The notes: generated by a model from the sequence alone, not told the origin. A DNA stretch of 30,656 nucleotides from Rhizophagus sp. LPA8_4_AMF (GCA_021464525.1 JADRCO010000571.1:1-30656), one strand, 5' to 3'. Counted from the stretch's first letter, positions 1-10,481 are shown. Made by a program: numbers and translations.

Positions 1-205
1 AATAATTAAATATTAAAATTAGCTTAAAAATATTATAAAATGTTTCGATAAATTTCGTCAGTTTTGATAAGTTTTGTCAGTATCAGAACGTTTCGGAAAT
101 TTCGAAGGTTTCGGAATTTGAAGGGTTTGGCGATACTAGTTTCGCCATGTTTCAGAATCGACCTCTAGCGAAACTCATAGGTTTCGCCCCAACGTTAGAT
201 ACTGT

Positions 206-405
206 ATAAATGATTTTATTAAAGAGGAAGCAGTTCCTGATGACGATGATGCAATCATTTTTGATTAAAGATTGTCTCATATTCAACCTTCTGTAGGTAG
301 AGGAAGTGGCTGAGAAGGAGGTCATGACAGATGTAATGTGTGTGAGAGAAGTCATAAAAGTTGGGATCGGGATACAACCGCAAATAAGTTGGTAATTTAT
401 CAACA
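206..405 (+). pseudogene. coding-like remnant with CxxC, unknown
   Basis: One plus-strand frame reads as acidic, protein-like sequence (…EEAVPDDDDAIIFD, then stop) and, after TAA and TGA stops in the same frame, a cysteine-containing stretch (…RCNVCERSHKSWDRDT). Its base use is less AT-biased than the flanks, which suggests former coding sequence. The CxxCxxxH pattern could be a degenerate metal-binding knuckle, but it is too short to assign. A minus-strand open frame covers much of the same bases, so direction is not certain. No start, partner exon or domain was recognised. It may be debris of a mobile element. Confidence 0.25.
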
Positions 406-406
406 A

Positions 407-855
407 TTTTATTTTTCAATTAAAAAACATTTTTTTTTTGCTCAAATCATAAACAATTTATGTAGCAGCAATGAATTTAATGAAAAGTCTAACAGAATGT
501 AAGATTCGAATTGGAACATCAATAATTAGTTTATGAAATTATCATTTTGTCATTAGTAAGATGATAATCAACTTTGTTATCGACGCTTTTTGTCGGCTAA
601 GCAAGAAAGAAAATATTTTTTTTTTGATACTTACACTTAGAAAACTTGGACTTGAATAAAGGGATCTATTAATCTAAGTCATACATACATTTGTCTTTCT
701 TAAAAATATACACTTATTGTGACCTTCTTAATCTATTAGTAAAAAATATCTTGTAGATTTATGTAAGCATTATCAGTATACATTTTCTAATCTAAACAAA
801 TCTCTCAGCAATTAAAACGGAACTTATTTTACAAATGTAATAATGCATTAAAAGT
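407..855. other. AT-rich intergenic, nothing recognised
   Basis: Short stop-dense frames and homopolymer runs only. No gene, RNA or repeat could be supported. Confidence 0.5.
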
Positions 856-1030
856 TTACATAGATTGCCATTTGATACACGCGTATTTTTTGGTATTACT
901 ATTTGTACTTAAAATCTTCAGAGCTGAGGCGACAGGGTTCTTTTCTGGAGCTGGTTTTTCTTTGAGAGTGGGTTTCTCTTCTGTAATGGAATTGGATAGC
1001 TCTGGAATTCTGAAAGGTTCTTTGACAGTT
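856..1030 (-). pseudogene. orphan terminal exon, unknown protein
   Basis: Read on the minus strand from 1030, this stretch gives 57 open codons rich in Lys, Pro, Glu and Ser (for example IPELSNSITEEKPTLKEK and PAPEKNPVASALKIL), ending at a TAA at 856-858. It is preceded by a possible acceptor (AATAAG at 1031-1036). The composition is protein-like and clearly less AT-biased than its surroundings, whereas the plus-strand open frame over the same bases reads as an unlikely hydrophobic peptide. No upstream exon could be found in the AT-rich DNA beyond 1080, so it is either the last exon of a gene whose earlier exons I cannot see or a stranded remnant. No family recognised. Confidence 0.35.
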
Positions 1031-3598
1031 CTTATTTCAACATTTCACAATTTTTTTCTATTTATTTAAATTGCCTTGTTACCAAAAAAAATTGATAAAG
1101 AATTATTACAAATTAGAAGATACTCGTTAAAGTTAAATTGGCGATAATACAAATATTAGGGTAATACAGCATATTTCAGGAAATTTATTTAGCTGACCTT
1201 ATTGCGAAATTTCTTTGATAAACCAACTTGCATATTATTATTTATGTATAATTTGTACCAGCTAATCTGTATCATTTGTACTATCATTAATTATTGTACA
1301 GAAAACTGAATTCAGAAACAATGAGTAAACATATAAAGAAAGTAATGTCCAGATGATTAAATTTTAAATTGTTTTTATAATTTTTATGTGCGAAACAATA
1401 GCAGTATGAACGAAAAAAATAGCGTAAAAAAATGATGTGATAATATAGCAAAATGATAATATCAAGTCACAAATTAGAATTATTTTATTATTTATGATTA
1501 AGTGATAAGAGTGGAGATTTATGTATTAGCATATTCAATGCTTGAAAAAAAGAAAATATTAAAATATTAAATTTATGCTTAATCAATAAAAAAAAGTTAT
1601 TTAATGGACGATAATTTTTTATTTATGATTCAGAATAGAAAATACTATTTTTATCCGATGTATATATATATTATTTATAAAATTAAATCCATGATTTGAA
1701 TGCATAAGCATTTATTTAAATGGCGTTATGGATTTTGATACACAAAGAATGATTCTAAAAACTATACCAATCATATATGGTTTACAATGAATTACTAGGA
1801 TAGGCGCTTGCATATTCGTTATACGTAAAACAATTTAAGAATTTTTATTCAATACTGATAAATGAATGAATGAAAATAAAAAGAGTTAGATTGATATGAA
1901 TATGGTAAATATTGAGAACAAAAGCAACTCGTTTACCCAATGGTGTTTAGTAACGTTTGTTGGTTATGTAACCTTATTGGCATATCATGCATTTACATGC
2001 ATTAGAAAATGGAATATATCCTGAACCATGTGATTTTATAAAAAAATTTTGGGCCTATTATGATGTTTAACATAATTTGATTAGAATGCAAAAAAGAATA
2101 TTTTTTTTAATTCATTTATTTATTAAAAATATGAAAAAAATTAATAAGTATTAATAATTATAAAATTTCTTTTACGTTAATTAATTAGCTAATGTAGTAA
2201 TGTACAGTAAAGTATATACTGTATATATTACCATCTGTGAAATTTCAGCTGTGGTTGATTACATGTGATACAACACTACACCACTCTGGTAATTAATTAA
2301 AACCTTAATAATATACTAACCTAAAAAAAAAAATATCCTAAATTTGTTTTTATTGATTAGTATTTTCTTTGATACAATACCACTTACAAATGACAGGTGA
2401 CCAATTCTGAGACGCCAATTACATTGGCATTTCCAAAAATGCAACACATTTTTATAGAATTAATAATAAATTTTTCATTTGAAACCTGCTAAAAACAAGT
2501 AAACTAACGTTCTCATGACATTTATAACTATTCATTTGCAAAATCATGATAAATTTCTTAGCATATTTCACACATATTTATACATTTAAATTAATTATAA
2601 GGTAATTTTTACTTAAAATATGACATATTTTACAAAAATAGGGATTTTTTTATCACTTCTTTTACAGAATTTTGACGATCCTTTTTATAATTCTTTTTAG
2701 AAGCCTAGAACAAACTTATAAAACATCTTTACTAAATCTTGCTGCAAAAAGAAATTCAATTTTGGCCTAAATTATGAAATTATCATTTTGAAAAAAGTGA
2801 TAATTCAAGATGATCATCATACGGTGATATTATAAAATTATTATCCAATATGGAGGTGACATGACTATATGAGCAAAATTATTGCCATCATGATCTTATG
2901 GGATACCGGATAAATAGATTAATTTGTAACGCAAAAATAAATGGTGGGTTGATTATATTACACATTTCGATTTTCTGATAAAGAAAAATTATATAATTAA
3001 TATTTTACAGTAAGCCTGATTTTTACGTCTATTTTGCATATATCAGATATTGTATAAACAAAAATAATTATTATGTTCAAAATGTTATTTTTTTACATTG
3101 GACTTTTAAAATAATCAAATATAAACTAAAACGAATAAAAAATTACGGTAGATCTAAGTTGAATGAGACATCCATAATTCGATACTCAAAAAAAAAAAGA
3201 ATTATGATATTTTCTTCTGGACTTACCAGATAGATAACAGTACTTTTACGGATTAGCACGTCCGCCAACGTAATATACGAAGCTAATAAAGTCGTGAAAG
3301 TTAATCATGGAATAGTTGAATTAATTGAAGTTCAAGAAAATCTAAAATATTTTGAGTTGTAAGATGATTTTTATAAGGATTCTCTTTTAATATAATAATT
3401 TTGACATTAGAAAAAACCGGAATACATTAAATCATTTAAAAGTTAGTCTTCCTATATATCTGATATCATTACAAATATAATCAACTATAAATCTATGTTT
3501 ATTCGGTATGTTTCTTTTTTAAGGAAAAAATAAGTATTATTATATAGTGTAGTGTGATGAAGGATTGACATAGTGTATTTGACATGATCGCCTTTTTT
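1031..3598. other. long AT-rich gene desert
   Basis: About 2.5 kb of very AT-rich DNA with frequent stops in all frames. A small imperfect hairpin (ATTATCATTTT…AAAAGTGATAAT) lies near 2778-2806. No coding, RNA or mobile-element signal could be supported. Confidence 0.5.
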
Positions 3599-3610
3599 TT
3601 GTAATTGATA
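3599..3610 (+). repeat. 12-bp direct repeat flanking MITE (left copy)
   Basis: TTGTAATTGATA, identical to 3849-3860 on the far side of the inverted-repeat element. Best read as the duplicated target site. Confidence 0.6.
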
Positions 3611-3848
3611 TTTTCCACAGCGTAACCAACAAAAAAGCTCGGGCACATGATCATAGTAATTTATTCTTCACATCCGTCACACCCCTCCGCATTTTCATTA
3701 TTCATATTTATCTGAGGGACGGTTTTTTTCGAGTAGGTGAAAACTTATTCGTCACACCCTTATTCGTCACTGTTTATTTTCACATGTTAGTGCATAACGC
3801 CGTAATGCGGGCCGACCTGAGCTTTTTTTGTTGGTTACGCTGGGGGAG
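3611..3848. mobile_element. MITE-like element with 22-bp inverted ends
   Basis: A short non-coding element bounded by inverted repeats. The left arm from 3618 reads CAGCGTAACCAACAAAAAAG followed by CTC. The right arm ending at 3842 is its reverse complement apart from one extra A in the A run, and similarity continues loosely inward. The interior is less AT-rich than the flanks and carries repeated CGTCACACCC / ATTCGTCAC motifs but no open frame. Outside the arms the same 12 bases, TTGTAATTGATA, occur at 3599-3610 and 3849-3860, as expected for a target-site duplication if the ends are 3611 and 3848. Twelve bases is long for most DNA transposon duplications, so the superfamily stays open. Confidence 0.7.
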
Positions 3849-3860
3849 TTGTAATTGATA
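3849..3860 (+). repeat. 12-bp direct repeat flanking MITE (right copy)
   Basis: TTGTAATTGATA, identical to the copy at 3599-3610. Confidence 0.6.
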
Positions 3861-4792
3861 GTTGACCCATGTAATATTATTACTTTCCATCCATCTACGT
3901 CATCCTATTCACCCCTGAATTTTCCTTTTTTGATCATATACTCCTTATTTAGTGTTAAATAGTTAACAGTTATTATAGAATAATTTGTGTCGGTAAATTG
4001 TAGGTACTGAACAAAATACTAAGAATTATTCAGACTTTTTTTACCAGTGCAAAAAAACTTAAATTACCAGTATCATAACAGAGAAATATAATTTCTTATA
4101 TTATGTCATTCGGTGAGCAATAAATTTCCTTACTGCGTCCGTTAGAATATAATCCTAGAACTCCGAAATATTTATCTGGAATAGTAAAACGCCATATTTT
4201 TAGTATGACAAATAATTTGCAAAAAAAACCTGCTTATAAGCTGAATATTTTGGTAGTTTCTTTGTCAAAAAGTTTTATATTTGTGTGATGCACTACTTGT
4301 ATATACAAATAGGGTTAGACGTTAGGATTCCTTGTTTCAATGATGAGAATATTTTATATAATAATATAATCTTTATTTTTTTTTTAAGAATTATTATATT
4401 CATATGAAAAAAAAATAAAAAAATCGAATATAAAATCAATAATAATAAAAAAAATTAAAATTGCCAAAAGTAGAAAACAATAATTTTTCTTTTTATAGAA
4501 ATTCAGAGGTACATCCGGGTATTTACTATTATGGATCAGCTAGGCTCTGTATGTAAAATTTTCTATTTTTTTTTTTTAATTATATAAAAAACGTGAAACA
4601 TATAAAGAGTAACACGAAAATGTAAAAACTTTCAACTTTTACGGCTGAACAAAAAAACATTTGGTATTGAATATTTACATATTTAAAAACTTATCAATAA
4701 TTAATACTTAATTTAAAATTTATAAATACTATAATTAATTTTAATACTGACTATACAGTACGTTCTAATAAAAAATAAATACAAACTAAAAA
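3861..4792. other. AT-rich intergenic, 3' side of Myb-like gene
   Basis: Long A and T runs and stop-dense frames. It contains the downstream flank of the minus-strand Myb-like gene. Nothing else could be supported. Confidence 0.5.
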
Positions 4793-5610
4793 TTATTCCA
4801 ACATTTTATAATCTATAGCCCATTCAAAATCATCCAGGATTATATTATTTGCAACTTCTGGTGTCGTTGTTGCAATTGCTGTTTCTGTTGGTTGAAAAAA
4901 TAATGAATTAAAATCAGACATTGAAAAATTTAAAGGGTTAATTTCATTTTCACAATAAACTACTCTTTTTGCTTGATTTTTTATAAATTTTTTTCTTGCA
5001 CTCCAAACGTTCTTTAGGTCGTTTCGGGGCCTTAATTTCCCAAACCTTTCTTTCATGATAGTTTGTAATGTTTTCCATGAAATCTTTTTAATGTTAGCAT
5101 TGATTTGTTGTTCGACCCATTCATAAATGTAGTCCTTCTCGTAGGAAGCGATGGGTATATCGCTAGGTAAACATACTATATAAAAAAATATTATTATTTC
5201 AAATTTTATTTTATTTTATTTTTTTTTTAAAAAAAAGGTATGTTGTATAATTCCTTACAGTTAGGATCAAGCTTATTAATCCAGCTAAAATTTACATTTA
5301 TAAAATGGAAATCATTTGGTATAAGTTGTAATATTAAAATTTATTAAGAAAAAAAATTCAAAGATAAACTTACAGATTATATATTTGTTTTGAGCTATAG
5401 GGAACAATTTTACTCAATTGAACAAACGGTTTTCGATCAATTTTTCCCCTACTGATGTATCGTTGCATATGTTCAATAATAGTCTTCTCGCTCTGAAAAA
5501 ATAAAAAAAAAAGGTTAGAATTAAAATATTAAATTAAAATTACAATTATATTAACATACATTAAGATCAATCTTGGATTTTTTGCTTTCTCTATTATTTT
5601 GACGATTCAT
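4793..5610 (-). CDS. Myb/SANT-like DNA-binding protein, four exons
   Basis: Joining minus-strand exons 5610-5560, 5492-5374, 5284-5259 and 5175-4793 gives a continuous 192-residue protein. All three introns are canonical: 67 nt GTATGT…CAG, 89 nt GTAAGT…TAG and 83 nt GTAAGG…TAG. The frame is kept across all junctions, including a 26-nt micro-exon. Two helix-turn-helix-like repeats are visible. Repeat 1 (about residues 18-62) ends in YSSKQIYNLWINKLDP, the typical last helix of a Myb repeat. Repeat 2 (about 77-122) holds IYEWVEQQI…ISWKTLQTIMKERFG…RNDLKNVWSARKKF. The tail is acidic and aromatic (DDFEWAIDY), possibly an activation or interaction segment. Proteins of this style form a large family in Glomeromycotina, from knowledge of the family. 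Role as a nuclear DNA-binding regulator is inferred; target genes are unknown. The last exon alone also looks like an 87-aa open frame, but starting there would cut repeat 2. Confidence 0.78.
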
Positions 5611-6429
5611 AATTTTATGAATTTAAAGAAAAAATTTTAATTTTCTTATTCTTTTCTAAAATGTTCCATTCCAACTATATTTATATCTTAAATTCTATAT
5701 AGCTGTGAAAAATAAACCTATTACACAATCACGCAGATATTAAAAACGACTGAGCATATGACTACGTATAATGATTTTTTTATGACATTGATAAATAACC
5801 ATTATGGATTAATTCTTTGAGTTATTTTGGCTACAGAAATATTATCTTCAACTCTTTTTGTATGCATTATTACGTTGTTATGAAAATCGGGGTAACTGCC
5901 GATTTTGAAAATGTACAGATCAAACAAAATTAAACTGAAAAAAAAAGAAAATACGATAATTCCGATATGGAAATGTCATATAAAGTAACTAAGTTTCTTC
6001 TCAATCTCAAACTATCATTGATAGGTGTTAATTATCGTTTTTTCTTTTATTTTACAGAAAATTAAATAATAGAAATTTATTTTTTGTTCGTTGTACGGCT
6101 GTGTACGACCCATGTACGACCATGTACGACCATGTACAGAATACCACTTGATCCTTTTGTTACATCATGCATCTTTGACAATATGCTGATTTTGGCATTT
6201 TAACAAAGTAACAAATAAAATAAATTAACCAATTATTTCATGGAAATCCAGATTTGAAATATAGAATAACGAAATTACGAAAAAAATAAGACCATAATTG
6301 TAAGAGTGATCGGCATATACAGAAAAGATAAACAATATGAAACCCCATCAAATGTATTGATGAGACCAAAAATAGTAAGATCGTAAGCATGCACATATAT
6401 AGTTTTAATTCCACACAATGATAAAGCGT
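5611..6429. other. intergenic between Myb-like and F-box genes
   Basis: This holds the upstream flanks of the divergent Myb-like (minus) and F-box (plus) genes. It is AT-rich, with a small tandem repeat at 6111-6137. No gene could be supported. Confidence 0.5.
6091..6140 (+). repeat. short tandem repeat, CATGTACGAC units
   Basis: The decamer CATGTACGAC occurs at 6111-6120 and 6121-6130, with a partial third copy at 6131 and looser GTGTACGAC / TTGTACGG copies just upstream. It is relatively GC-rich inside an AT-rich spacer. Confidence 0.8.
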
Positions 6430-7165
6430 AATCTGGTGATTCGGAGAATAATTTCCGTTCAGAATTATTAATACTTGTTATTTTCTAATTTTTTTTTTTT
6501 TTTTTTTTTTTTTTATTTTTTTTTTTTTTTTTTTTTTTGATCGTTAGATAATTGATTTAGGAAGTTCATTACTGAAACGCCAAGTCTTATAAAGTAATTT
6601 TTGAATGAGAAGTTATAGAATAATTTGCCAATTTTGGTCGTTAATTTATTGTTTTACGTAATGTTTAATTCTTATGATAATATTTTTCACTAGTATAAAG
6701 ATTCAAAAAGGTTTAATAAATTGGCGATAAAAATCAAGGTATTATGAAGTATTATTAGTCGCATATTATATTTTATATGTAGTAAACTTAAAAGAATAGC
6801 CTCCGATCCTGGTCTTTTTTTATTCCACATTTCATATTTAGATAATATGTGAATAATCAATCATTCAAAGCACATGCATGAATTATCAGGCATGCATAAA
6901 TCATTAAACTGAAAAATTTTTTAAACGTATTACGATAAAATGTAATTTGATTGGTTCGGAAAGTAAACACCGTTCAAATTTGTTTATAAAATCTTTTATT
7001 TATGCAACACATACATTGAAAAAAAAAACGAAATAATGAAACGCCAAATCTTTTATGTAAATTTGAAATTCGTGGCATCTACATGTGAAGCAAGCTGCAT
7101 GCTTTACATATGGTAAATTTTGAAAGTAACGCTCCGATCTCCGGTTGGTTTTTTTTTTTAATTCT
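6428..7165. repeat. diverged duplicated block upstream of F-box gene
   Basis: The same series of short motifs appears twice in the same order: GTAATCTGGTGATTCGGA (6430) and GTAATTTGATTGGTTCGGA (6942); CCGTTCA (6451 and 6972); TGAAACGCCAAGTCTTATA (6572) and TGAAACGCCAAATCTTTTA (7037); and CCTCCGATCCTGGT (6799) and GCTCCGATCTCCGGTTGGT (7130). Spacing shrinks from about 512 to about 331 bases, so indels (including a long T tract in the first copy) have accumulated. It lies directly upstream of the F-box start and may be promoter DNA duplicated with a lost paralogue or within the locus. Confidence 0.55.
6489..6538 (+). repeat. long poly-T tract
   Basis: About 50 nearly uninterrupted T with a single A near the middle. 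It is the longest homopolymer in the window. It could be a nucleosome-excluding tract or an assembly-sensitive low-complexity run. Confidence 0.95.
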
Positions 7166-7471
7166 ATTTTAGTTTTACCGAATTTTACTGGATTTCATAA
7201 ATTAATTCTTGTTTCATTTTTTTTTTAAAAAAAAAAAGATTCATTGATTAATCAATCCCCCAGTTAATAGTCGGCAAATTATGAAATACGAGCCGATAAT
7301 TTTTGGTCGAGAAAATAGAAAATTCGAAATATGTGTACTCAAGATTTACACACCTGCATAAATGTTTGCTTATTCATTTTATTGATCATTTGTTTGTTGT
7401 ACATTTTACGCCATAATTCCATCTCATACATAAATAGACTAAAAAAAGCCAATTTTCTTTTCTTTAAAAAA

Positions 7472-8893
7472 ATGGCAAAGCTTAACAAAGACGTAATTCT
7501 CCTAATATTGGAGGAATTGCAAGATGATAGCAAGACTCTTTATTCATGCCTTTTGGTTAATAGGACTTGGTGTAAAGCAGTCATTCCAATTTTATGGAAA
7601 GATCCCACTGGACAGGATATTAACGAACGTATTTTTTTTAATGTAATACTTTCACATTTGTCGGAAGAATCAAGAAATAATTTGATGAATCAAGGATTTG
7701 ATCTTTTTGCAAAACCATATCAGCGACCACTTTTTAATTATATCAGATTTTTGAAAAACTTGCATTTACGTTTTTTAGACATCATGCACGACTTTTTCAA
7801 ATATCCAGAGTCCAAAATTTGTATTATAGGAAATGAAATATTGAATCTATTTAATATGAATACAAGATTTGATTCTATTACAATCTACGAGCGATCCCAT
7901 ATTTATATTACAGGGACTGAGCATTGTTTTTCAGAAATTTCAGAACTTGAATACTTTTTTTGTGATGTTGAAATCAATAATAATGTTTTAGAGAGATTGG
8001 CTATGACAAAATCATCAATTAAAAAGTTGAGATTTGTAATTAATAACATTACGGATAATCCTGGAATCGTTAGATTAATTGAAGCTCAAAGAAACCTAAA
8101 GGAAGTCATTATCACCTCTAATAATTTTTTAGATAATGAGACATGTTGTAAAAAAATTGAAGGATCGCTAATTAAATGCGCAGATAGTATCCAGTATTTA
8201 AAAATACAATGGATACCTATTACAAATTATCTTTCATACCTTGTAAATTTAGTAAGTTTAAAAATATATGGTGTTATTGAAGCAAATTGGATTCATTTAG
8301 AAGGCGCATTTTTACCTAATTTAAAATTTCTAAAGGCTCGATACATACCATCTAAAATTTTAGCCAATTTAATTGTAAATACAAAAGGAAATCTTAATGA
8401 AATCAGAATTCTTTTTGAAAATTCCAGAGATAATAGAGATAATGAAATGCTTATTCAGGCAATTTATAGAAATTGTCCAAATCTTAGTTATCTTCAATTA
8501 TCATTGAAAGATAAAAATATTGCAGAATTTGAAAACATATTAATTTACTGTCAATTTTTAATTGGACTAGAAATTATGGAATCAAATGATTTTGACAAAC
8601 ATGATTGGCATAAATTAATGAAAATATTATCGAGATCTTCACCAACCAATTTGTTCAAGTTTAAATTTTTTACTTTGAATGTAGAGAATATGATAGAAGC
8701 TTTAGAATTATTTCTTGATAGTTGGAAAGATAGATATCCTATAAGTTTAAAATCGATTCCATTAAAATACGAAACGTATCAGCTGCAGCAATTAAAAGAC
8801 TTACTACAAATGTATAAGGTAAAAGGTGTAATTAAGTATTATAGCGTTAATTGTAGTATTGAAGAATGTGAATGCATTGAATTACTTGATTGA
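7472..8893 (+). CDS. F-box protein with degenerate LRR-like C-terminus
   Basis: A single-exon gene encoding 473 residues. Residues about 4-44 form an F-box: LNKDVILLILEELQDDSKTL followed by YSCLLVNRTWCKAVIPILWK and DP, with the usual hydrophobic spacing and the terminal LW-P. F-box proteins recruit substrates to SCF (Skp1-cullin-F-box) ubiquitin ligases. The rest holds repeated Leu/Ile/Asn patterns (NLKEVII, NLVSLKIYG, LPNLKFLKARY, CPNLSYLQLSL) that look like loose leucine-rich repeats, the likely substrate-binding part. The frame stays open 47 codons upstream to 7331, but that part is hydrophobic and AT-driven, so the ATG at 7472 just before the F-box is preferred. An AATAAA at 9041-9046 is a likely polyadenylation signal. 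The frame is intact. F-box proteins of this layout are expanded in Rhizophagus; the substrate cannot be inferred. Confidence 0.85.
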   Translation: MAKLNKDVILLILEELQDDSKTLYSCLLVNRTWCKAVIPILWKDPTGQDINERIFFNVILSHLSEESRNNLMNQGFDLFAKPYQRPLFNYIRFLKNLHLRFLDIMHDFFKYPESKICIIGNEILNLFNMNTRFDSITIYERSHIYITGTEHCFSEISELEYFFCDVEINNNVLERLAMTKSSIKKLRFVINNITDNPGIVRLIEAQRNLKEVIITSNNFLDNETCCKKIEGSLIKCADSIQYLKIQWIPITNYLSYLVNLVSLKIYGVIEANWIHLEGAFLPNLKFLKARYIPSKILANLIVNTKGNLNEIRILFENSRDNRDNEMLIQAIYRNCPNLSYLQLSLKDKNIAEFENILIYCQFLIGLEIMESNDFDKHDWHKLMKILSRSSPTNLFKFKFFTLNVENMIEALELFLDSWKDRYPISLKSIPLKYETYQLQQLKDLLQMYKVKGVIKYYSVNCSIEECECIELLD

Positions 8894-9040
8894 ATACAAT
8901 TATTTAATCAAAGGGGGAAGTTAAATGGTTGAAGCAAACGCTCAAGATCTTTTCTTTAAAATCTATCATGTTTTTATCTAAATTTTTTTCTTCTACCATT
9001 TTTTTTGATTACTTTATAAATTAAATAATTTTTTTATATA

Positions 9041-9046
9041 AATAAA
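9041..9046 (+). terminator. likely polyadenylation signal of F-box gene
   Basis: AATAAA about 150 bases after the stop codon of the upstream F-box gene. The region is AT-rich, so chance occurrence is possible. Confidence 0.35.
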
Positions 9047-9167
9047 AAATAATTTGTATTCATAAAAAACAAAAGTATCTTTATGTATTCCATTAAAATT
9101 TGGTTATACCGATAATATATTAATATAAGTAATAAAGAATTAAGGACCTATATATAGAATGGTTACG

Positions 9168-9274
9168 GTACATTTTGCCGAATGGATGATTGGATGTTTC
9201 GCCAAAGGGATTCACCTAAAGGATGCTTCACTGAAGGGATTCACCAAAGGGATGTTTCAACGTAACGTTATCCT
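9168..9274 (+). repeat. degenerate TTCGCCGAAG-family repeat array
   Basis: Successive units of about 15 bases: TTTTGCCGAATGGATG, TTTCGCCAAAGGGAT, TTCACCTAAAGGATG, CTTCACTGAAGGGA, TTCACCAAAGGGATG. They match the unit of the larger array at 30140-30304 (core TTCGCCGAAG plus a spacer ending in AT or ATG). The open frame over this stretch is a by-product of the repeat. Confidence 0.7.
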
Positions 9275-9558
9275 ATTCATGTATAAGTTGTTACCGTATT
9301 CTTTTGCTTGTTATTTTATTATTATTAAACATAATAAATAATATACGGTATGATTTGCCAATGCCCAATAGCCAGTATTTCAATATAGTATTAACAATTT
9401 AACATGTTCATGAAATTTTGCCTTTAAGGTTTTTTGATACCAATAAATATTTACTAGAATCCCTAACGAGAGATGTGATGTTTACTTCTTCTGTTTTTTT
9501 TCCCTTTATGGGGCGCTCATATTGGGATTAAATTCAATGTAACTCTAAGTTCTTGTCC

Positions 9559-10481
9559 TTATCCTTTAAACTGTAGGGCTTCCAGGCAAATTTTCCTGGG
9601 AAATTTCCAATATTCAGGCTTCATCTATTTTTCGAACTTACTAAAAAAAATTTTTTATTTTATATTTATTTGTCTTTCAAACTTTCATTTAATAATAATT
9701 TAGCCAACTTTTTATAATAAAAAGATGCATCATATATGTTTTAAATAAGCAAATTTTTCAAAAAAATAATTTGAAAATTTTATTTGCCTTTGACGATCTT
9801 CTCAAATAATTGCCGCAGCTATATATTCTTATACTCAAAACACGGATTTCAATATGTTATATGTTAATTAATTAATTAAATAAAGATTATGTAAACAAAT
9901 ATAACTCTATAGTAATTAAATTAGTAATAAATTTGTAAATTTATTTTACTAGTCAGAATCATATGAAATCTTTAAAACATAAACATTGGAAAGTGCAACA
10001 CCACAACTACTACCAAAACTGTGATTGGGAAGGATTTTTAAATGTGCATCATTATTTTTTTTATAATGTGGGGAAGTATCTAAAATAAGGTAACGATTTT
10101 CGCAGGCAAATTTGCCTGCTCTACAATTGGTGAAATTCAACCCATTCTTTAATAAATACAATAATTTTTTAAAATAAGCAAAAACAAGTTAAATTTAACA
10201 ACTCTTAAAGTTTATTGTTCTAAAATTTAACTTTTAAATAAAAAAAAAAGTCTTCCAGGCAAATTTGCTTGCGAAGAATTGCGCAACTTTTAGTATTTGT
10301 AATACAAAAACTTTGTTGATTAGATGACATCAAAGATACTTTTATTATATTATAAAAAGCTAACAAATATAATGCAAAATTATTGTGCCGATTCTTTTTA
10401 TATTTAACAAATTACTTGAATAAAAATTAAAATTAAAGTAGTACGCAGGCAAATTTGGCTGCTCTACAGTTTAAGGGATAA
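9559..10481. mobile_element. 0.9-kb terminal inverted repeat element, non-coding
   Basis: The left end from 9559 reads TTATCCTTTAAACTGTAGGG. The reverse complement of the right end (from 10481) reads TTATCCCTTAAACTGTAGAG, 18 of 20 identical, and both continue into a motif around GGCAAATTT. The interior repeats the palindrome GCAGGCAAATTTGCCTGC (10102-10119) with variants at 9583-9597, 10254-10275 and 10445-10461. No credible open frame is present; the 70-codon minus frame at 9949-10161 spans the palindrome and is not protein-like. Ends share TTATCC…GGATAA, compatible with a TA target site, but no clear longer duplication is visible. A non-autonomous, foldback-leaning DNA element is the best reading. 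Confidence 0.6.
10102..10119. repeat. perfect palindrome GCAGGCAAATTTGCCTGC
   Basis: An 18-base perfect palindrome inside the 0.9-kb element. Related half-sites occur at both ends of that element, so it is likely a transposase-binding or recombination motif of the family. Confidence 0.7.

Noticed and set aside
1-180. Leftmost TTCG-rich stretch as another copy of the array at 30140
   Set aside because: Shares TTCG words but lacks a regular period or the GCCGAAG core in most positions.
152-406. 84-codon minus-strand open frame
   Set aside because: The amino-acid make-up is not protein-like, and the opposite strand over the same bases reads better as decayed coding sequence.
872-1069. 65-codon plus-strand open frame
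   Set aside because: Shadow of the Lys/Pro-rich minus-strand exon, read as an implausible hydrophobic peptide.
7331-7471. Upstream in-frame extension of the first F-box protein with a hydrophobic N-terminus
   Set aside because: It would put a membrane-like segment before the F-box; the sequence is typical of AT-rich leader DNA, and an ATG directly before the F-box exists at 7472.
9949-10161. 70-codon minus-strand frame inside the 0.9-kb inverted-repeat element
   Set aside because: It spans the element's palindromes and shows no motif; likely chance.
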